From an uncultured Alphaproteobacteria bacterium (GTDB lineage Bacteria; Pseudomonadota; Alphaproteobacteria; RF32; CAG-239), in the NCBI GenBank assembly GCA_949297145.1, contig CASFQO010000008.1:1-46765 (forward strand): 46,765 bases of DNA. Direction: 5' to 3'. The notes beneath the pieces were generated by a model. It ran no database searches. It was not told where the DNA came from and worked only from the letters and a program-made list of their open reading frames with translations. The position numbers and the translations under genes were made by a program. Shown in pieces: positions 18,064 to 27,010 of this stretch (position 1 is its first letter; each line of letters starts with the position of its first letter).

Positions 18064-20962
18064 CACCACTATCTCCTTCTTCTTGAACCGACCACTCTCT
18101 TATGCGCGCCAAATGTTCATAATCACTGTTTTTAGGAATAAATTTCGGAATAGGACGAGAATGATAAGGTGTTGTTTCAAAATCAAATGTTTCCACTAAT
18201 TTTAAGAGATATTCTTCAGCTTTCTTCAAAAGATTATCAGTTTGCGGCAAAATTTCTAGTTTAGAGTTTCCCAATTGCCAATAGATAAGTTTTTGCACTT
18301 GCGCATTTTGAAGTCCCTCAAATTTTCCTTTAGCAGCAATAAGCCCTTCAAGTGGCAGCTGCAAGGCGTGCCCGCTTTGAACTTCTTTGTTTGAGGGAAT
18401 TCTACCTGTTTTATAGTCAAGAATATTAAAGCCGCCATCTTTCATCTCATCAATGCGGTCTGCTTTTGCTGTAAAGGTATAAGGGCCATAGGGTAAATCA
18501 TAGCTGATTTCACCCTTAATTTCGTTATGAACACGTTTAACGCTACAACGATATTCTTTTTCTTGCGCAATAATCCACTCTGCGGTCTTTAAAAATTTGG
18601 GCCACCAAAAAGCTTCCAAATCTTTAGATAAATCGGAAGAACTAAAGTGCTGTTTGCCCAAATCCACAAGAACATCCAGAGGTTCAGATGGGAGTTGCTC
18701 CGGATAACGATTGTTAAAATCTTCAATAATGCTATGAATTAAGGTACCATAATCCCTTTGGTCTTTTTCTTTATCCAAATCATCAAGAGGGTATAGTTTT
18801 AAGATATATTTTGCAAATACGGAATAGGGATCTTGTATCAGCAAATCCACACCACTTGCAGATAAACGACGAGGTCTGGCAGAAAGCGGTGGACAAGGAG
18901 CCGGTGCTTTAATGCTAATGTACGAAGACGGTTTATCTAAGCAATTTGCAAAAGTAGAAAAAGAAGTATCCGTTATCGTCAAAATATCAGATTTAAGAGC
19001 TTTCAAAACTGTTTCAAATCTGAGTAACCAGCGAGATTTTTTCATAGGAACGCCGTCAACACGTTCCGCTCTTGTAATAACAACATTAGAAGAAGCCAGA
19101 AAGCCGCATAAATCTGCCCCTAAAATACCAATAGCTTTTTCAGGCAAACTAAAACCAAAATCTTTTTTCATCGGGCGAGACATCCACATATCGGCTTGAG
19201 CCGGTTTCGGCCATATGCCCTCATTAACTTCGCCAAGAATAACCGTATCAAAATGATGCAATCTTGCTTCAATCGGACCAAGGATATTTAATCTCGGGTG
19301 CGTGCCATACCTTGCTCGCACACTCTCAAGACTCATGAGCTCGCACAACAAAGGCAAATAATCTTTTCCTTGAATGGGACCCAATGTTTCGGATGAAGCT
19401 AAAAGCTGAGTAAAAAACTTTGCAGCCGCTTTACCGGCATCTCCTTTCCACAGAATCATATTTCCTAAAAGGACATCTGAATTGGCGCAAAACTCAGCAA
19501 GTTGAAGATGTTTTTCTAAAATTTCCCTAAAAGAAACCGAAGGATTATGCAAATATTCTGAAAAATCTTTCAAAGCATCTTTAATGCGCAATATTAAATC
19601 CGTAACTTGAGGATCAAGTGAATCAGTCTTAGCAAGACGCAAAGCCGTTTCGTATTTATAGACAGATGTTCTAAAATCGGAAGCGTTTTCTCCCATCAAC
19701 ATTAAAGGATGTTTTAATAAAGAAATAAGAGCAATATCCGATTCGCAATTATCAGCAGCCTCAGCCAATAATCTGAAAAAAATTCCGATAGAAGTCAAAG
19801 AAAGAGGTAATCCGGCGGAGTCGTCTATTTTTATTTCAAAACGCTCCAACTCAGATGCGACACGACGAGCTAAATTCCTGTCATAGGTAATAAGTGCAGC
19901 TGTTTTTTCAGGGGTATTAAGTACCTCCCGCATTTTCAGAGCAATAGCCAAAGCCTCATCTCTCTGGGTGTTACAGTTAATAACCGATATTCCCCGAAGA
20001 GCGTTATCTAAATTAAATCGCCCATTGATTTTACGCCAAACGTCAGAAACAACTGCCGGCCTCATAATTTCCAAGATAAGGTATTCTCTATCGGGTAAAC
20101 AAGGTGGAATGACATCAGAAATATCATCGCGTGAAATGTTTAATAAATCTAAAAGAGCTTTAAGCTCAAACATAGGGTGTGTCTCATCAACAGCTTCCCA
20201 ATAAGCCTGGTCAGCCATACGATCAATCCCCGCAAAATATATTTCACCATTAGGTAGTGCCATAATACTCTTCAAAAGAGTAACAATTGCCGGAAAACTG
20301 GCCGTGATACCTGCCGCAACAATATTTTGCGAAGTAGGAGAATGCGCCCAAATGTCAGCTTGTTTAAACAACAGGGTATTTTTCATCTGGCAAACATCAA
20401 CCGCATTTCTATCTTTTAAAATCATCGGCCAAAATTCGGTAATGATTTTAAGTAGTTTAAGTGTTTCTTGCCAATGTGTTGCATATTTTTCAGGCACTAA
20501 ATCCTGCAATTTATCAAAAGATAGGCCTTGATTAACGGCTGTATCAATCAATTTGGCCAAATCTATAGCCAGACTAAGAGCTTGCGCCAAAGAAATTTGT
20601 TTCAATCCAAAATCTGTCGGTTTAGACATAATTAAGCGTGTAAAGAGGAACAGTCTTTCGTCACGGCTTATAGTGTTTGTTTCAGTAGCAAACATTTCAT
20701 CAAGGTCAAAACCGCTAAAGAAAATCTCATCATCATCCATATCGGCAATAGGGATCATTTGCGGTAAAATAGCCGGAGCTCGTCCGTGAATTCGTACAAA
20801 CGCATTAGTCAAATCCATACAAGCTCGATGATTCGGAAGCAAAAATAACACATTAGCCAACTCTAAAGGCGTATCTTTATATTTATCAAGATATCGATTC
20901 GCTAATGTGTCCCAAAATGAACAACTGATAGGAATATTAAAGAGATAAGAAGAAACAGTCAT
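18056..20962 (-). CDS. addB: Double-strand break repair protein AddB
   Basis: The 968-aa partner of AddA, of the alphaproteobacterial type. It begins with a helicase-like fold (FLLPNHRACMDL near residue 44) that lacks a canonical Walker A, as in this subfamily. It carries HFDTVILGEVNEGIWP in the middle and a C-terminal PD-(D/E)xK nuclease (KADRIDEMKDGGFNILDYKTG). It overlaps the rdgB stop codon by one base at its start and overlaps addA at its end. An upstream CGGAGA lies somewhat far from the ATG. Confidence 0.95.
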   Translation of the reverse strand: MTVSSYLFNIPISCSFWDTLANRYLDKYKDTPLELANVLFLLPNHRACMDLTNAFVRIHGRAPAILPQMIPIADMDDDEIFFSGFDLDEMFATETNTISRDERLFLFTRLIMSKPTDFGLKQISLAQALSLAIDLAKLIDTAVNQGLSFDKLQDLVPEKYATHWQETLKLLKIITEFWPMILKDRNAVDVCQMKNTLLFKQADIWAHSPTSQNIVAAGITASFPAIVTLLKSIMALPNGEIYFAGIDRMADQAYWEAVDETHPMFELKALLDLLNISRDDISDVIPPCLPDREYLILEIMRPAVVSDVWRKINGRFNLDNALRGISVINCNTQRDEALAIALKMREVLNTPEKTAALITYDRNLARRVASELERFEIKIDDSAGLPLSLTSIGIFFRLLAEAADNCESDIALISLLKHPLMLMGENASDFRTSVYKYETALRLAKTDSLDPQVTDLILRIKDALKDFSEYLHNPSVSFREILEKHLQLAEFCANSDVLLGNMILWKGDAGKAAAKFFTQLLASSETLGPIQGKDYLPLLCELMSLESVRARYGTHPRLNILGPIEARLHHFDTVILGEVNEGIWPKPAQADMWMSRPMKKDFGFSLPEKAIGILGADLCGFLASSNVVITRAERVDGVPMKKSRWLLRFETVLKALKSDILTITDTSFSTFANCLDKPSSYISIKAPAPCPPLSARPRRLSASGVDLLIQDPYSVFAKYILKLYPLDDLDKEKDQRDYGTLIHSIIEDFNNRYPEQLPSEPLDVLVDLGKQHFSSSDLSKDLEAFWWPKFLKTAEWIIAQEKEYRCSVKRVHNEIKGEISYDLPYGPYTFTAKADRIDEMKDGGFNILDYKTGRIPSNKEVQSGHALQLPLEGLIAAKGKFEGLQNAQVQKLIYWQLGNSKLEILPQTDNLLKKAEEYLLKLVETFDFETTPYHSRPIPKFIPKNSDYEHLARIREWSVQEEGDSGDE

Positions 20963-21564
20963 TAGTGCTCATTTTCTCCGATTAAATAAGCGATAAATTT
21001 CTGAAGCGCACGTCCTCTGTGAGAAATCTTATTTTTTTCTTCACTGGAAATTTCTGCAAAAGAGCGAGAATACCCTGTAGGAATAAAAATAGGATCATAT
21101 CCAAAACCGGCAGAACCTGTTTTACTTGTTGCGATATTACCGTCAACTCGACCCTCGAAAGATTTATAAGAGCCATCTGGCTTAGCAAAAACAATAACAC
21201 ACGAAAAATGCGCCGCTCTGTTTTTAGAATTAGTGTCATCCAATTCTTTCAAAAGCTTATCCATTCCTAAGTTGAAATCACGATTCGGAGCATAACGTGC
21301 CGTATATACACCGGGTTTTCCACCAATAGCATCTACACACAATCCGGAATCATCCGCAAAGCAGGGAATATTTTTAGCCTTAGCCGCAGCTAATGCTTTA
21401 ATATAAGCATTTTCTTCAAAAGTTTTCCCTGTTTCTTCAACATCAGGCAAATCTAAATCTGTCGCAGAAAGCACTTTAACGCCATAAGGAGAAAGGAGTT
21501 CTCTGATTTCAGCAATTTTACCTTGGTTATGACTGGCAAAAATAATCTCTTTATACTTCAACAT
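20962..21564 (-). CDS. rdgB: XTP/dITP pyrophosphatase (RdgB/HAM1)
   Basis: A 200-aa house-cleaning enzyme that hydrolyses dITP, XTP and related non-canonical purine triphosphates. Family motifs are FASHNQGKIAEI at the N-terminus, FADDSGLCVDAIGGKPGVYTAR around residues 68-90, and GSAGFGYDPIFIP near residue 150. The start overlaps the end of rph by 14 nt; the usual rph-rdgB order of alphaproteobacteria is kept, but the hemW-like gene that often follows is replaced by addB. Confidence 0.96.
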   Translation of the reverse strand: MLKYKEIIFASHNQGKIAEIRELLSPYGVKVLSATDLDLPDVEETGKTFEENAYIKALAAAKAKNIPCFADDSGLCVDAIGGKPGVYTARYAPNRDFNLGMDKLLKELDDTNSKNRAAHFSCVIVFAKPDGSYKSFEGRVDGNIATSKTGSAGFGYDPIFIPTGYSRSFAEISSEEKNKISHRGRALQKFIAYLIGENEH

Positions 21565-22270
21565 TTTTCAAAACCTCTTTTTGCAATTGAATTAATTGTC
21601 TAATACCTTTCTGAGCCAGACTCATTAAACGCGAATAATCTTCTTGAGAAAAAGGTTCGCCTTCCGCTGTTCCTTGAATTTCAACAATTTTCCCGCTTTC
21701 TGTTAAAACAAAGTTTGCATCAACCTGAGCAGAAGAATCTTCAATATATTCCAAATCTAATAAAAATTCATTATGACAGATACCGACAGAAATGGCAGCG
21801 ACAAACTCCCGAATAGGGTTATAAGGAATTTTGCCATCTTTTACCATTTTGGAAAGTGCTATATAAAGCGCAATAAAACTTCCGGTAATAGAAGCCGTAC
21901 GTGTGCCGCCGTCAGCTTGAATGACGTCACAATCAATTAAAATAGAAAACCCTTTTAAGACTGTCAAATCAACAACAGACCTTAAAGACCGTCCAATAAG
22001 CCTCTGAATTTCATGCGTCCTTCCGCCAACACCATGTGTCTCGCGAGAAACACGAGTAGAGGTAGCTCTGGGTAATAAAGAATATTCAGCAGTAATCCAA
22101 CCTCTTTCTTCATTTTTTAGCCAAGCCGGTACTTTTTCATCCACAGTTGCAGTACATATTACATGGGTATTACCGCATTTGATAAGGCAAGAACCTTCTG
22201 CGTAGAGATTAAAATTAGGAATAATTTCAACCGGTCTAAGTTCATCTGGTTGACGATTCTTTGTTCTCAT
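21551..22270 (-). CDS. rph: Ribonuclease PH
   Basis: A 239-aa phosphorolytic 3'-5' exoribonuclease that trims tRNA 3' ends. It opens with RxxDELRPVEI and contains GWITAEYSLLPRAT, EIQRLIGRSLRSVVD and DCDVIQADGGTRTASITG, all family hallmarks including the phosphate-binding Arg region. The ATG overlaps the aroK stop by 4 nt and has AAGGAT upstream, so it is coupled to aroK. Confidence 0.97.
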   Translation of the reverse strand: MRTKNRQPDELRPVEIIPNFNLYAEGSCLIKCGNTHVICTATVDEKVPAWLKNEERGWITAEYSLLPRATSTRVSRETHGVGGRTHEIQRLIGRSLRSVVDLTVLKGFSILIDCDVIQADGGTRTASITGSFIALYIALSKMVKDGKIPYNPIREFVAAISVGICHNEFLLDLEYIEDSSAQVDANFVLTESGKIVEIQGTAEGEPFSQEDYSRLMSLAQKGIRQLIQLQKEVLKNVEV

Positions 22271-22851
22271 GATGCATCCTTTTCAACACTTTTATTCAAA
22301 TAATCTTCAATAGCCTTTAAGACACGTCCAACAGTACAGTCAACAGCTTCATTTCTGGTTTCAACCATGATATCTGCTTCGGAATAATAAGGATATTCCT
22401 CATCAATATAAGTTTGCAATTTACTTTTGATTTTAGAGTCGCTACACTGCAAAAAAGGCCGTCTTTTCCTTCCGGCAGTTCGGTTATACAAAACATCAAT
22501 ATCAGCTTTAAGCCAAATGGTTAAGGCATTTTTCTTAGCAAGCATACGCGTCTGATCTGCAACAAAAGCACCGCCACCGGAAGCCAAAACGCAAGGAGAT
22601 CCGGATAAAAGCCTTTTCATAATTCTTTCTTCACCGGCTCTGTATTCTTCAACGCCGAAACATTTAAAAACATCAATAACCGAAAGCCCAGCAGCTTTTT
22701 CAATTTCTTGATCTCCGTCAATAAACGGAAGCCCGAGCTTTTTAGCAAGCCTTTTCCCGACACTTGTCTTACCGCTGCCAATAAGTCCGACCAGTAAAAT
22801 TATTTTATTAATTTTTGTCATTCTAAACTTCACAAAAAAAATATTATTCAC
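22267..22851 (-). CDS. aroK: Shikimate kinase
   Basis: It phosphorylates shikimate in aromatic amino acid synthesis. Walker A is GLIGSGKTS (residues 22-30), followed by GKRLAKKLGLPFIDGDQEIE with the shikimate-binding Asp region and a GGGAF segment. The lid has RKRRP. Two starts are possible: ATG at 22851 (194 aa) or ATG at 22821 (184 aa, close to the usual N-terminus); neither has a strong site. It heads the overlapping aroK-rph-rdgB-addB-addA operon. It is divergent from a xerD-type gene, as in many alphaproteobacteria, but aroB does not follow. Confidence 0.94.
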   Translation of the reverse strand: MNNIFFVKFRMTKINKIILLVGLIGSGKTSVGKRLAKKLGLPFIDGDQEIEKAAGLSVIDVFKCFGVEEYRAGEERIMKRLLSGSPCVLASGGGAFVADQTRMLAKKNALTIWLKADIDVLYNRTAGRKRRPFLQCSDSKIKSKLQTYIDEEYPYYSEADIMVETRNEAVDCTVGRVLKAIEDYLNKSVEKDAS

Positions 22852-22853
22852 AC

Positions 22854-22881
22854 TTTACAATAAAGGATATATTGATAATAA
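22854..22881 (+). promoter_or_regulatory. Possible promoter for the small membrane protein and xerD
   Basis: TTTACA at 22854-22859 and TAATAA at 22876-22881 are separated by 16 bp in the divergent gap between aroK and the 46-aa gene. The sequence is AT-rich, so chance matches are likely. Confidence 0.35.
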
Positions 22882-22894
22882 TAATAATCAATAT
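22869..22894. repeat. Inverted repeat in the aroK/xerD divergent region
   Basis: ATATTGAT and ATCAATAT form perfect 8-nt arms around a 10-nt AATAATAATA spacer. It overlaps the possible -10 region of the plus-strand promoter. It could be an operator or simply an AT-rich coincidence. Confidence 0.4.
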
Positions 22895-22940
22895 CTATTT
22901 AATGAAATTTAAAAAGCAGACAAGCAAGGGAGAGATACAG

Positions 22941-23081
22941 ATGAAAAATAGAAATAATAAATATGTTTTATACTTGATTCTGTTCGTGATTATTTTGGGA
23001 ATAGTATATACGGCATGCAAGGATATAACACCTAAGCAAGAACGTGTAGAACAGAATATAGAATTAAAGCTTAGTAAATGA
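22941..23081 (+). CDS. Small single-pass membrane protein, 46 aa
   Basis: A short frame with one strong hydrophobic segment (about residues 8-24, YVLYLILFVIILGIVY) followed by a Cys and a short charged tail (KDITPKQERVEQNIELKLSK). The ATG has a very good GGGAGAG site and the stop overlaps the xerD ATG (ATGA), so the two are translationally coupled; this supports it being real. The function is unknown. The basic N-terminus predicts a cytoplasmic N-end and periplasmic C-end. Confidence 0.65.
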   Translation: MKNRNNKYVLYLILFVIILGIVYTACKDITPKQERVEQNIELKLSK

Positions 23082-24019
23082 AAAATTATATAAATGAATT
23101 TTTGGATGCAAAAGCTGTAGAGGAAGGGGCTGCTCTGAATACACTCAATGCGTATAGAAATGATATAAGCCAATTTATAGCATCAATGCCTCAACCAGAT
23201 ATAACTAATGCTAAAACCGAAGATATAGAAAAGTATTTAAAAAAATTAAAAGAAAAGGGTAGTACTCCCAAGACATTATCGCGGAAGATTTCGTGTATAC
23301 GTGAATTTTTTAAATTTTTACAAAGTGAAAAAATAATAAAGGAAAATCCTGCAAATAAACTAAGAACACCAAAAGTTGGAAAAAGTTTACCACTATTTTT
23401 AACAGCTAAAGAAATAAAAAAAATTTGTGCGGTAGCAAAATCTAAAAAAAATTTTTCGTTTATGCGCATGCATGTAATGATAAAATTAATGTATTCATCA
23501 GGTCTAAGAGTTTCAGAGTTGGTATCCTTGCCTGAAAATGCAATTAATTATGATATGCATCAAATATTAATATGCGGAAAAGGAAGTAAAGAGAGAATTG
23601 TACCTGTCACAAAAGAAGTCATAGAGGATGTGTTGGAATATATAAAAGTTAGAAATAAATTTATAGGAGAAAGAAAAAATAATTGGATGTTCCCATCTCA
23701 AAAATCACTTTCAGGTCATATTACAAGAGATGGATTTTTCAAAAATCTCAAAAGGTTGGCGATAAAAGCAGGAATATCACCGGAAAAAGTTCATCCTCAC
23801 ATTTTAAGGCACTCTTTTGCGACGCGTTTAGTTAATAATAGTGCTGATTTGAGGTCAATTCAAAAGATGCTTGGGCACGAAAATATCGTAACCACAGAAA
23901 TTTATACGCATATAACTACAGAAAAATTGATGAATGAAGTAAAAAAAAGACATCCGCTGACGCAACAGCATGAGGAAAATAAAAAGAATGAAGAAAATAC
24001 AGATACATATATCAGATGA
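23078..24019 (+). CDS. xerD: Tyrosine recombinase, XerD/XerC type
   Basis: A 313-aa site-specific recombinase with the SAM-like N-terminal domain (about residues 1-85) and the catalytic domain. The active-site residues are visible: Arg144 (SSGLRVSEL), HILRH with His241 and Arg244, His267 (LGHEN) and the nucleophile Tyr276. With a partner it resolves chromosome dimers at dif. The position divergent from aroK matches alphaproteobacterial xerD; XerC remains possible from sequence alone. Size and context favour a housekeeping recombinase rather than an element integrase. Confidence 0.88.
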   Translation: MKNYINEFLDAKAVEEGAALNTLNAYRNDISQFIASMPQPDITNAKTEDIEKYLKKLKEKGSTPKTLSRKISCIREFFKFLQSEKIIKENPANKLRTPKVGKSLPLFLTAKEIKKICAVAKSKKNFSFMRMHVMIKLMYSSGLRVSELVSLPENAINYDMHQILICGKGSKERIVPVTKEVIEDVLEYIKVRNKFIGERKNNWMFPSQKSLSGHITRDGFFKNLKRLAIKAGISPEKVHPHILRHSFATRLVNNSADLRSIQKMLGHENIVTTEIYTHITTEKLMNEVKKRHPLTQQHEENKKNEENTDTYIR

Positions 24020-24503
24020 GCCTCATTGTAAAGAATTAGAAAGCATAGGCAGCGTCTTTGTTCCTTTGATAAAAGATGTGATGTCGGCAGAAGATTTTGT
24101 GGAAGTGGATATTATGTTAAATTGGTCCGATATTGTCGGTCAAGAATTGGCGTCATTTGCATATCCCATAAAAGTAAAATATGACTATAAAGAAAACATC
24201 AGAACTCTATATATGGAAGTACCGGCCGGCGGATTTGCACTGGAAATGCAACACCGCGAAAATTATTTATTAGAAAAGATAAATGCCTACTTTGGTTATA
24301 AAGCAATTCATAAAATCAATATTAGCCAAAATATTCGATTAAAGCCTCGTGTAGCACAAACAAAGTTTGGTAATGAAGAAATAAAATTAAACGAAAAAGA
24401 AAAAAAGTATATAGAAGATGTAGTTGATGGAATAAAAGACGATAAATTAAAAGAAATTTTAACAAAATTAGGTAAAAGTGTTATATTATCAAATCGGGAG
24501 TAA
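23988..24503 (+). CDS. DUF721 (DciA-like) protein
   Basis: A 171-aa protein with a DUF721-type core (WSDIVGQELASFAYPIKV, then a beta-rich stretch and LLEKINAYFGYKAIHKI), about residues 40-110. Such proteins include DciA, which helps load the replicative helicase DnaB in bacteria without DnaC; that role is an inference here. The ATG at 23988 is chosen over 23970 because GAGGA lies 12 nt ahead. The start overlaps the end of xerD by 32 nt. A DUF721-DsbA pair is common in alphaproteobacteria. Confidence 0.8.
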   Translation: MKKIQIHISDEPHCKELESIGSVFVPLIKDVMSAEDFVEVDIMLNWSDIVGQELASFAYPIKVKYDYKENIRTLYMEVPAGGFALEMQHRENYLLEKINAYFGYKAIHKINISQNIRLKPRVAQTKFGNEEIKLNEKEKKYIEDVVDGIKDDKLKEILTKLGKSVILSNRE

Positions 24504-24508
24504 AGAGA

Positions 24509-25222
24509 ATGCTGAAAATCATAAAACGAATAAGTCGCATTTTGGCGTTGATAGTGGTATATATTATGTGCGCATATGGATATCTCAATGCTAAAGGTTT
24601 CGTTTTTAAAGATGGTACGCCTGTATTATCTAATATGGCACAAGCTAAAGAAGAATTCTCAGAAAAAGTAAAAGGTGAGATACAACTGAGTACGGCACAA
24701 ACGCGAATAGAAGGAAAAGGAAGTGCTCAGTTAACCATGTATGCTTTTTCATCTATGGCATGCTCTCATTGTAGTGATTTTCATAATTATATATTACCAA
24801 AAATTAGAAGAGATTTTATAGAAACCGGAAAAATGAAATTTGTATTTATTCATTTTCCGATAGACGCAGTGTCTATGCGTGCCGCAAAATTATCATATTG
24901 CCTACCTCCAGAAAAATATGATGCCTTTATTTCTGCCCTATATAAAAAGAAAGATTGGTTTTATTCTGGAAAGAAAGAAGTATTAAATAAATATGCAAAA
25001 GAATTTGGCATGAGTGATGATGATATCAAAAAATGTGATGATGATAAAAAGTTAACAAGTGATATTTTGTTGACATTCAACAGTGCTCTGAAAACATTTG
25101 ATATTGAGGGAACACCATCTTTTATCGTAAAAGGAATAGACGGAGAAGAGCTAATCCGTGGTTCACGTAGTTATGATGATTTTAAGGAATATCTAAATAA
25201 ACGCTTAGGTGGAGCAAAATAA
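24509..25222 (+). CDS. DsbA-family thiol-disulfide oxidoreductase
   Basis: A 237-aa protein with an N-terminal membrane/signal segment (about residues 8-28) and a thioredoxin fold with active site CSHC (Cys85 and Cys88) and cis-proline segment GTPSFIV near the C-terminus. The insertion of helices between the halves is of DsbA type. It probably introduces disulfides in periplasmic proteins, perhaps tethered to the inner membrane. CSHC differs slightly from the classical CPHC. A GGGAG site precedes the ATG. atpI starts 1 nt after its stop codon. Confidence 0.88.
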   Translation: MLKIIKRISRILALIVVYIMCAYGYLNAKGFVFKDGTPVLSNMAQAKEEFSEKVKGEIQLSTAQTRIEGKGSAQLTMYAFSSMACSHCSDFHNYILPKIRRDFIETGKMKFVFIHFPIDAVSMRAAKLSYCLPPEKYDAFISALYKKKDWFYSGKKEVLNKYAKEFGMSDDDIKKCDDDKKLTSDILLTFNSALKTFDIEGTPSFIVKGIDGEELIRGSRSYDDFKEYLNKRLGGAK

Positions 25223-25223
25223 G

Positions 25224-25532
25224 ATGGAAATTCCTGAAGACATAAAAGGGCTGAATGAAAAAATAGAAAAAATAAAAAAGACGCAACAACCAAAAGAGCC
25301 AACAGATAAACATTCTGATTTTTCCCATTTGTATGTTGGGCTCCGCTTAGGCGTAGAATTAGCTTCAGGAACAATAGTCGGTGCAGCAATAGGGTATTTA
25401 TTAGATGAAGTATTTGACTTTAAGTATATAATGTTGTTAATATTTACCATATTTGGAGGATGTGCGGGAATGTTAAACGCGTACCGCTATATAAAAAGTA
25501 TAAATATGGATGAAGAAAAAGGGAGAGAATAA
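25224..25532 (+). CDS. atpI: ATP synthase protein I
   Basis: A 102-aa protein with a charged N-terminal tail and two membrane helices (about residues 46-90) containing GVELASGTIVGAAIGYLLD and a Gly-rich second helix (FGGCAGMLNAYRY), typical of AtpI. It assists assembly of the c-ring or Mg2+ supply in the F0 operon. The ATG at 25224 follows GGTGGAG; a GTG at 25209 inside dsbA is less likely. It heads the F0 genes. Confidence 0.9.
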   Translation: MEIPEDIKGLNEKIEKIKKTQQPKEPTDKHSDFSHLYVGLRLGVELASGTIVGAAIGYLLDEVFDFKYIMLLIFTIFGGCAGMLNAYRYIKSINMDEEKGRE

Positions 25533-25534
25533 AC

Positions 25535-26257
25535 GTGTCCAGTCCAATGGAACAATTTGAAATCAAGAAAATAATCCCCATAGATGTAGGCGGATATGAT
25601 ATTGGTTTCACAAATTCATCTTTATGCATGGTCTTGGCGGCAACGCTGGTGGTGACAATTTTTGCCTTATGCCTGCGCAAAAGAACCCTTGTACCTGGAG
25701 TTTTTCAGAATATACCGGAAAGTATTTATGAGTTTATTTATAAAATAGTATTAGATAATGTAGGGAAAGAAGGTCTGAAATACTTCTCATTTATTTTCAC
25801 GTTATCACTGTTTATTGCTGCCGGAAATTTATTGGGATTATTTCCTTACAGCTTTACATTTACATCTCATTTGGCGGCAGTGGGGGCTTTATCTATTTTT
25901 GCCTTATTGTTCAATATTGCTGTCGGTATAAAGAAGAAGAAATGGGGATATTTAAGAACATTTATGCCGAAGGGAATACCTTGGCCGCTGGCTCCTTTAA
26001 TTATCCCGATAGAAACAATATCACTATTGTCAAAGCCATTTAGTCTAACCGTGAGATTAGTCGCAAATATGACCGTTGGACACATTATGCTAAAAATAAT
26101 TGCAGGCTTTGTCGCAACATTAGGAATTTTCGGGGTTGTACCGCTATTCTTTGATGGCTGTATCATAGCCTTTGAAATGTTTATCGCAGTATTGCAAGCT
26201 TATATATATACAATTTTGTCTTGTATCTATTTAGGCGATGCGCTTCATTATCATTAA
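25535..26257 (+). CDS. atpB: F0F1 ATP synthase subunit a
   Basis: A 240-aa polytopic membrane protein that forms the proton channel against the c-ring. It contains the conserved SLTVRLVANM segment with the essential Arg (Arg174) and the C-terminal helix with FEMFIAVLQAYIYTILSCIYL. It starts at GTG 25535 behind GGGAGAG, 2 nt after atpI; an ATG 12 nt later is an alternative. Confidence 0.97.
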   Translation: MSSPMEQFEIKKIIPIDVGGYDIGFTNSSLCMVLAATLVVTIFALCLRKRTLVPGVFQNIPESIYEFIYKIVLDNVGKEGLKYFSFIFTLSLFIAAGNLLGLFPYSFTFTSHLAAVGALSIFALLFNIAVGIKKKKWGYLRTFMPKGIPWPLAPLIIPIETISLLSKPFSLTVRLVANMTVGHIMLKIIAGFVATLGIFGVVPLFFDGCIIAFEMFIAVLQAYIYTILSCIYLGDALHYH

Positions 26258-26281
26258 TTAAATTTTAGGAAAGGAAAGAAC

Positions 26282-26518
26282 ATGGAAAATATTATCGCAT
26301 CAGATGCCGCAGTGTATTTTGGGGCAGCTTTATGTACCATCCCGATGGCTGCATCAGCTTGGGGTGTTGCAAAATTGTGGATTGCAATGATTGAAACAGT
26401 TGGTCGTAATCCTCAAGTTAAAAAAGATGTAGATACATACGGCTGGGCAGGCTTTGCAGCTATTGAAGCTATCGCATTGTACTGCTTAGTTGTAGCATTA
26501 ATTATGTTGAATAAATAA
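26282..26518 (+). CDS. atpE: F0F1 ATP synthase subunit c
   Basis: A 78-aa hairpin of two membrane helices joined by the polar loop GRNPQVKKD. The ion-binding carboxylate is Glu62 in AAIEAIALY. The first helix is odd: where alphaproteobacterial c subunits have a GxGxGxG packing motif, this one reads A-x-A-x-G-x-A (MAASAWGVAKLW), with Pro upstream and a Lys within the helix. Glu is followed by Ala, without the Ser/Thr typical of Na+-binding rings, so protons are the likely coupling ion. An AGGAAAGG site precedes the ATG. Confidence 0.95.
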   Translation: MENIIASDAAVYFGAALCTIPMAASAWGVAKLWIAMIETVGRNPQVKKDVDTYGWAGFAAIEAIALYCLVVALIMLNK

Positions 26519-26529
26519 AGGTAAGAAAA

Positions 26530-27006
26530 ATGCCGCAGTTAGAGATATCAACGTATCTGACACAGATTTTCTGGGTAATTACAACTTTTATCATTTTCTG
26601 GATGGTTATGGATCATGTCATAATTCCTAAAATATCAGATACAATTGAAGCAAGAAAGCGTAAATATGATGATTATATCATAAAAGCAGAGGAAATAAAT
26701 AAAAAAGCCTTAGCGACGCTTGAACGCTATGAAAGCACTCTAGCTGCGGCAAAGTCAAAAGCATCTGAGCAAATAAAAGCAAATGAGGATGATTTAAAAA
26801 AGATGATAGATGAGCGCGAAGAAGAAATTACGCAGCAGCTGAAGTTAAAGATGGCTGAGCATGAAAAGAAACTAGAGGCTGATAAAGCTTCTACCATGGC
26901 AAAAATAGAAGATTTATCAAAAATCGCTGCAATGGCAATTGTAAAAGAATTAGATCTGAAATCAATATCAGAAGCAGATGTCAATCAAGCTTTAAAGAAA
27001 GAGTAG
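26530..27006 (+). CDS. atpF': F0F1 ATP synthase subunit b'
   Basis: A 158-aa peripheral-stalk subunit with a single N-terminal membrane segment (about residues 10-30; QIFWVITTFIIFWMVM) and a long charged coiled coil. The opening MPQLEISTY is typical of b' proteins of photosynthetic and other alphaproteobacteria. It pairs as a heterodimer with the b subunit encoded 4 nt downstream. Confidence 0.93.
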   Translation: MPQLEISTYLTQIFWVITTFIIFWMVMDHVIIPKISDTIEARKRKYDDYIIKAEEINKKALATLERYESTLAAAKSKASEQIKANEDDLKKMIDEREEEITQQLKLKMAEHEKKLEADKASTMAKIEDLSKIAAMAIVKELDLKSISEADVNQALKKE

Positions 27007-27010
27007 TAAT

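Noticed and set aside
23078-24019. Tyrosine recombinase as the integrase of a mobile island carrying the pilus cluster
   Set aside because: It sits divergent from aroK, as housekeeping xerD does in alphaproteobacteria, and housekeeping genes (DUF721, dsbA, F0) separate it from the cluster. No att repeats or tRNA were seen.
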